Below are positions 62,416 through 64,000 of a stretch of DNA of 64,000 bases, one piece after another; positions within the stretch are counted from its first letter, which is position 1, and each line of letters opens with the position of its first letter. Both the position numbers and the translations under genes were made by a program. Below the pieces are notes generated by a model, which saw nothing but the letters and a program-made list of their open reading frames with translations, had not been told where the DNA came from and made no database searches. Source of the DNA: Bacteroides helcogenes P 36-108. GTDB lineage: Bacteria > Bacteroidota > Bacteroidia > Bacteroidales > Bacteroidaceae. The stretch is taken from NCBI RefSeq assembly GCF_000186225.1, contig NC_014933.1:3472001-3536000 (forward strand), in the 5' to 3' direction.

Positions 62416-63062
62416 TTATTTTTCAGAAGTTTATAGCAATGCGACAAACGGGCGAACGCTGTCAAATTTGCCAGAACGGCAATAAGCGCCAAAGGCACAA
62501 TCAATATCAGCATCGGATCGAATGCCGTACAGTCACTAAAAACTCCACAAAAAATAGCACCGATAGCAGTCAACACAACACGCTCGGGACGTTGCATAAA
62601 ACCAACTTTGCATTCCAGTCCCAATCCTTCGGCACGGGCACGCACGTAACTCACCATCAGTGAACCTATTAAAGCAATGAACGTAATCATGGAGCCCCAC
62701 AGATATCCTTGCAACATCAAATAATAAAATATACCGAACAACGTCACGAGTTCACTATAACGGTCGAGCACCGAATCAAACAAAGCACCAAACGTTGAAC
62801 TCATATTGCCTACACGTGCCACACGCCCGTCCATCATGTCAAACAGTCCGGCAAAAAGCACTATACCGCCTCCCCAGCCCACATAAGTCAGTTCCCCACT
62901 CTTATACATGCCTGCATAAACAAACAAAGCAGCAGCCATGATATTCAGCACCAATCCGGTGGTAGTAATGAAATTAGGTGTAATACCAATCTTAATCATG
63001 CCACGCACCACAGGATTGATAATTCTGTAAATCACCTGTTGTAAATAATCTCTATAATTCAT
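62412..63062 (-). CDS. CDP-alcohol phosphatidyltransferase (phosphatidylinositol phosphate synthase)
   Basis: The protein has 216 residues and six transmembrane helices. The full signature D-G-x2-A-R-x8-G-x3-D-x3-D is present in [20 protein letters not shown] followed by SVLD (about residue 72-95). It swaps CMP of CDP-diacylglycerol for an alcohol phosphate, here most likely inositol 3-phosphate, to give phosphatidylinositol phosphate. It overlaps both neighbours (4 bases and 11 bases), which shows a single operon. Confidence 0.87.
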   Translation of the reverse strand: MNYRDYLQQVIYRIINPVVRGMIKIGITPNFITTTGLVLNIMAAALFVYAGMYKSGELTYVGWGGGIVLFAGLFDMMDGRVARVGNMSSTFGALFDSVLDRYSELVTLFGIFYYLMLQGYLWGSMITFIALIGSLMVSYVRARAEGLGLECKVGFMQRPERVVLTAIGAIFCGVFSDCTAFDPMLILIVPLALIAVLANLTAFARLSHCYKLLKNK

Positions 63063-63579
63063 ACTCGTCTTTTTTATTCTCCAAATCGTGTTTCAGAAAC
63101 CTCCTGAAGTTATAATTCCGGTAAACAAAAACCCGCTGCAGATGATAGTTCCAGAAGAAAGCAACCAATACTGCAACTATTATCTTTGACAGGATAAACA
63201 CATTATCAACATAATAGCCCAACAATCCGTTTACCCATATCATGCCGGTGAGCCATTCTGTCAAGGCAAATGTTCCCCAAGTATTGAGCACAATACTGGC
63301 TCCCCAAACAAAAAGGTATTTCACGGCAACATGTGTTTTCTTCACATTTGCAGCATGAAAAACCCATCTGTAATTAATGGCACAATTCACTATGCCTCCC
63401 ACCACAGAACCCGTAAACGTAGCATAAAGATAAAAAATACCGAAAGCTTTTACCAAAAGGATGGTTATCAGGAAATCAACAAAACTCGCAAATTGCGCAG
63501 ACAGTTGGGCCTTTAGAAAGACCCATACAGAATGACGGCATTTGGTTTCTCTGTTTTTTTCTTTCATCCTATTATCCAT
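63052..63579 (-). CDS. GtrA-family membrane protein
   Basis: The protein has 175 residues and four transmembrane helices. [22 protein letters not shown] and [10 protein letters not shown] are the usual GtrA features, and [15 protein letters not shown] closes it. GtrA proteins are thought to flip polyprenyl-linked sugars; in this lipid cluster the job is open (perhaps moving a lipid or head group). The start could be at 63579 or at 63567 (MKEKNRE). It overlaps the phosphatase gene before it and the transferase gene after it. Confidence 0.85.
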   Translation of the reverse strand: MDNRMKEKNRETKCRHSVWVFLKAQLSAQFASFVDFLITILLVKAFGIFYLYATFTGSVVGGIVNCAINYRWVFHAANVKKTHVAVKYLFVWGASIVLNTWGTFALTEWLTGMIWVNGLLGYYVDNVFILSKIIVAVLVAFFWNYHLQRVFVYRNYNFRRFLKHDLENKKDEYEL

Positions 63580-64000
63580 CTTGCCGCAATCAAAACAATA
63601 AAGCCATAAACACCGGATAAGATATCATCCATCATTACCCCTACTCCACCAGGCAGGTTTTCCATCTTGCGAATGCCCAACGGTTTAAAAATATCGAACA
63701 ATCGGAATAGAGCAAACGCCCCCGATGCATACCATATATGTCCGGCAGGCACTGCAAGCAAAACAATCCAGACTCCGACCATTTCATCAACAACCACACG
63801 AGAAGGGTCTTCACCCCAAAATGCCTCCAGACAATCGGACGCCCATATACCTGCAACCGTGAAAGCCAAAATCATTGCCACCGTCAGCCACAACAAAATG
63901 ACACTCGAAACAAGACAAGACAAACCAAGCCAAACAAGCGTAGCCAATAAAGCTCCCGCCGTGCCCGGAGCAAAAGGAGAAAAGCCTGAGCCAAAGCCCG
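63564..64000 (-). CDS. PgpA-like phosphatase (phosphatidylinositol phosphate phosphatase), 5' end outside the window
   Basis: The open frame runs through the right edge; upstream of residue MATL it continues GFGSGFSPFAPGTAGAL, the conserved start of PgpA proteins. The catalytic segment is VVVDEMVGVWIVLLAVP (Asp-Glu-x-Val-Gly), and KPLGIRKMENLPGGVGVMMDD follows. PgpA removes phosphate from phosphatidylglycerol phosphate; in the Bacteroides inositol-lipid cluster this copy is taken to remove phosphate from phosphatidylinositol phosphate. A myo-inositol phosphate synthase gene is expected just beyond the edge. Confidence 0.85.
   Translation of the reverse strand, partial: GFGSGFSPFAPGTAGALLATLVWLGLSCLVSSVILLWLTVAMILAFTVAGIWASDCLEAFWGEDPSRVVVDEMVGVWIVLLAVPAGHIWYASGAFALFRLFDIFKPLGIRKMENLPGGVGVMMDDILSGVYGFIVLIAARWIIG

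Noticed and set aside
1..64000. CRISPR arrays, prophage, tRNA or rRNA genes and complete insertion sequences
   Set aside because: No regularly spaced repeats, cloverleaf-forming segments, rRNA sequence or transposase frame was seen; the only recombinase is the capsule-linked tyrosine type.

Overview
The window is chromosomal DNA of a gut Bacteroides (Bacteroidota). The evidence is a SusC/SusD polysaccharide-utilisation locus with an ECF sigma/anti-sigma pair, promoters of the Bacteroides type (TTTG, 19-20 bases, TAnnTTTG) with no Shine-Dalgarno sequences, a UpxY-headed capsule locus behind an invertible promoter, tandem S46 dipeptidyl-peptidases, an anaerobic sulfatase maturase and a Bacteroides-type inositol-lipid cluster. 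No tRNA, rRNA, CRISPR array or intact insertion sequence was seen.

Region 1 (1-16.2 kb, minus strand) is a polysaccharide-utilisation locus read right to left: ECF sigma factor, FecR anti-sigma, SusC, SusD, a DUF5018-like lipoprotein, a strong terminator, a beta-propeller lipoprotein, a membrane acyltransferase, a large putative glycoside hydrolase, a GH95 enzyme (fucosidase or galactosidase family) and the start of one more secreted protein. A plus-strand terminator in the SusC leader suggests a cis-antisense small RNA.

Region 2 (16.3-38.9 kb) is mostly housekeeping: PlsC, a DUF4369 lipoprotein, the anaerobic sulfatase maturase, paired DPP7/DPP11-type peptidases, two thioredoxins, a PHP phosphatase, an ABC-F protein, a two-component system, phosphopantetheinyl transferase-GldE-SSB-MutY, HU, a 30-residue ribosomal-type peptide and RNase G. 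A well-formed cobalamin riboswitch with its own promoter lies between the histidine kinase and the phosphopantetheinyl transferase. It has no gene behind it, only an eight-codon stub.

Region 3 (38.9-60 kb, minus strand) is a capsule locus. A tyrosine recombinase and a 199-bp invertible promoter lie upstream of UpxY; the promoter points away from UpxY here, so this assembly shows the OFF state. The operon holds two sugar 3,4-ketoisomerase-like cupins, an acyltransferase, a FabH-ketoreductase-crotonase cassette, a FdtB-like aminotransferase, a GNAT/54-residue toxin-antitoxin-like pair, Wzx, four glycosyltransferases, a putative Wzy, an epimerase/reductase, Gmd and, after a scarred repeat-rich junction, a WecA-like initiating transferase. 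My reading is that the cassette makes a short (hydroxy)acyl group that is attached to a 3-amino-3,6-dideoxyhexose of the capsule repeat. A helicase with WG repeats lies beyond the end.

Region 4 (60.2-64 kb, minus strand) has an iron-type alcohol dehydrogenase and then an overlapping operon of PAP2/Aur1-like inositol-phosphoceramide synthase, CDP-alcohol phosphatidyltransferase, GtrA and a PgpA-like phosphatase cut by the window edge. This matches the Bacteroides inositol-lipid gene cluster.
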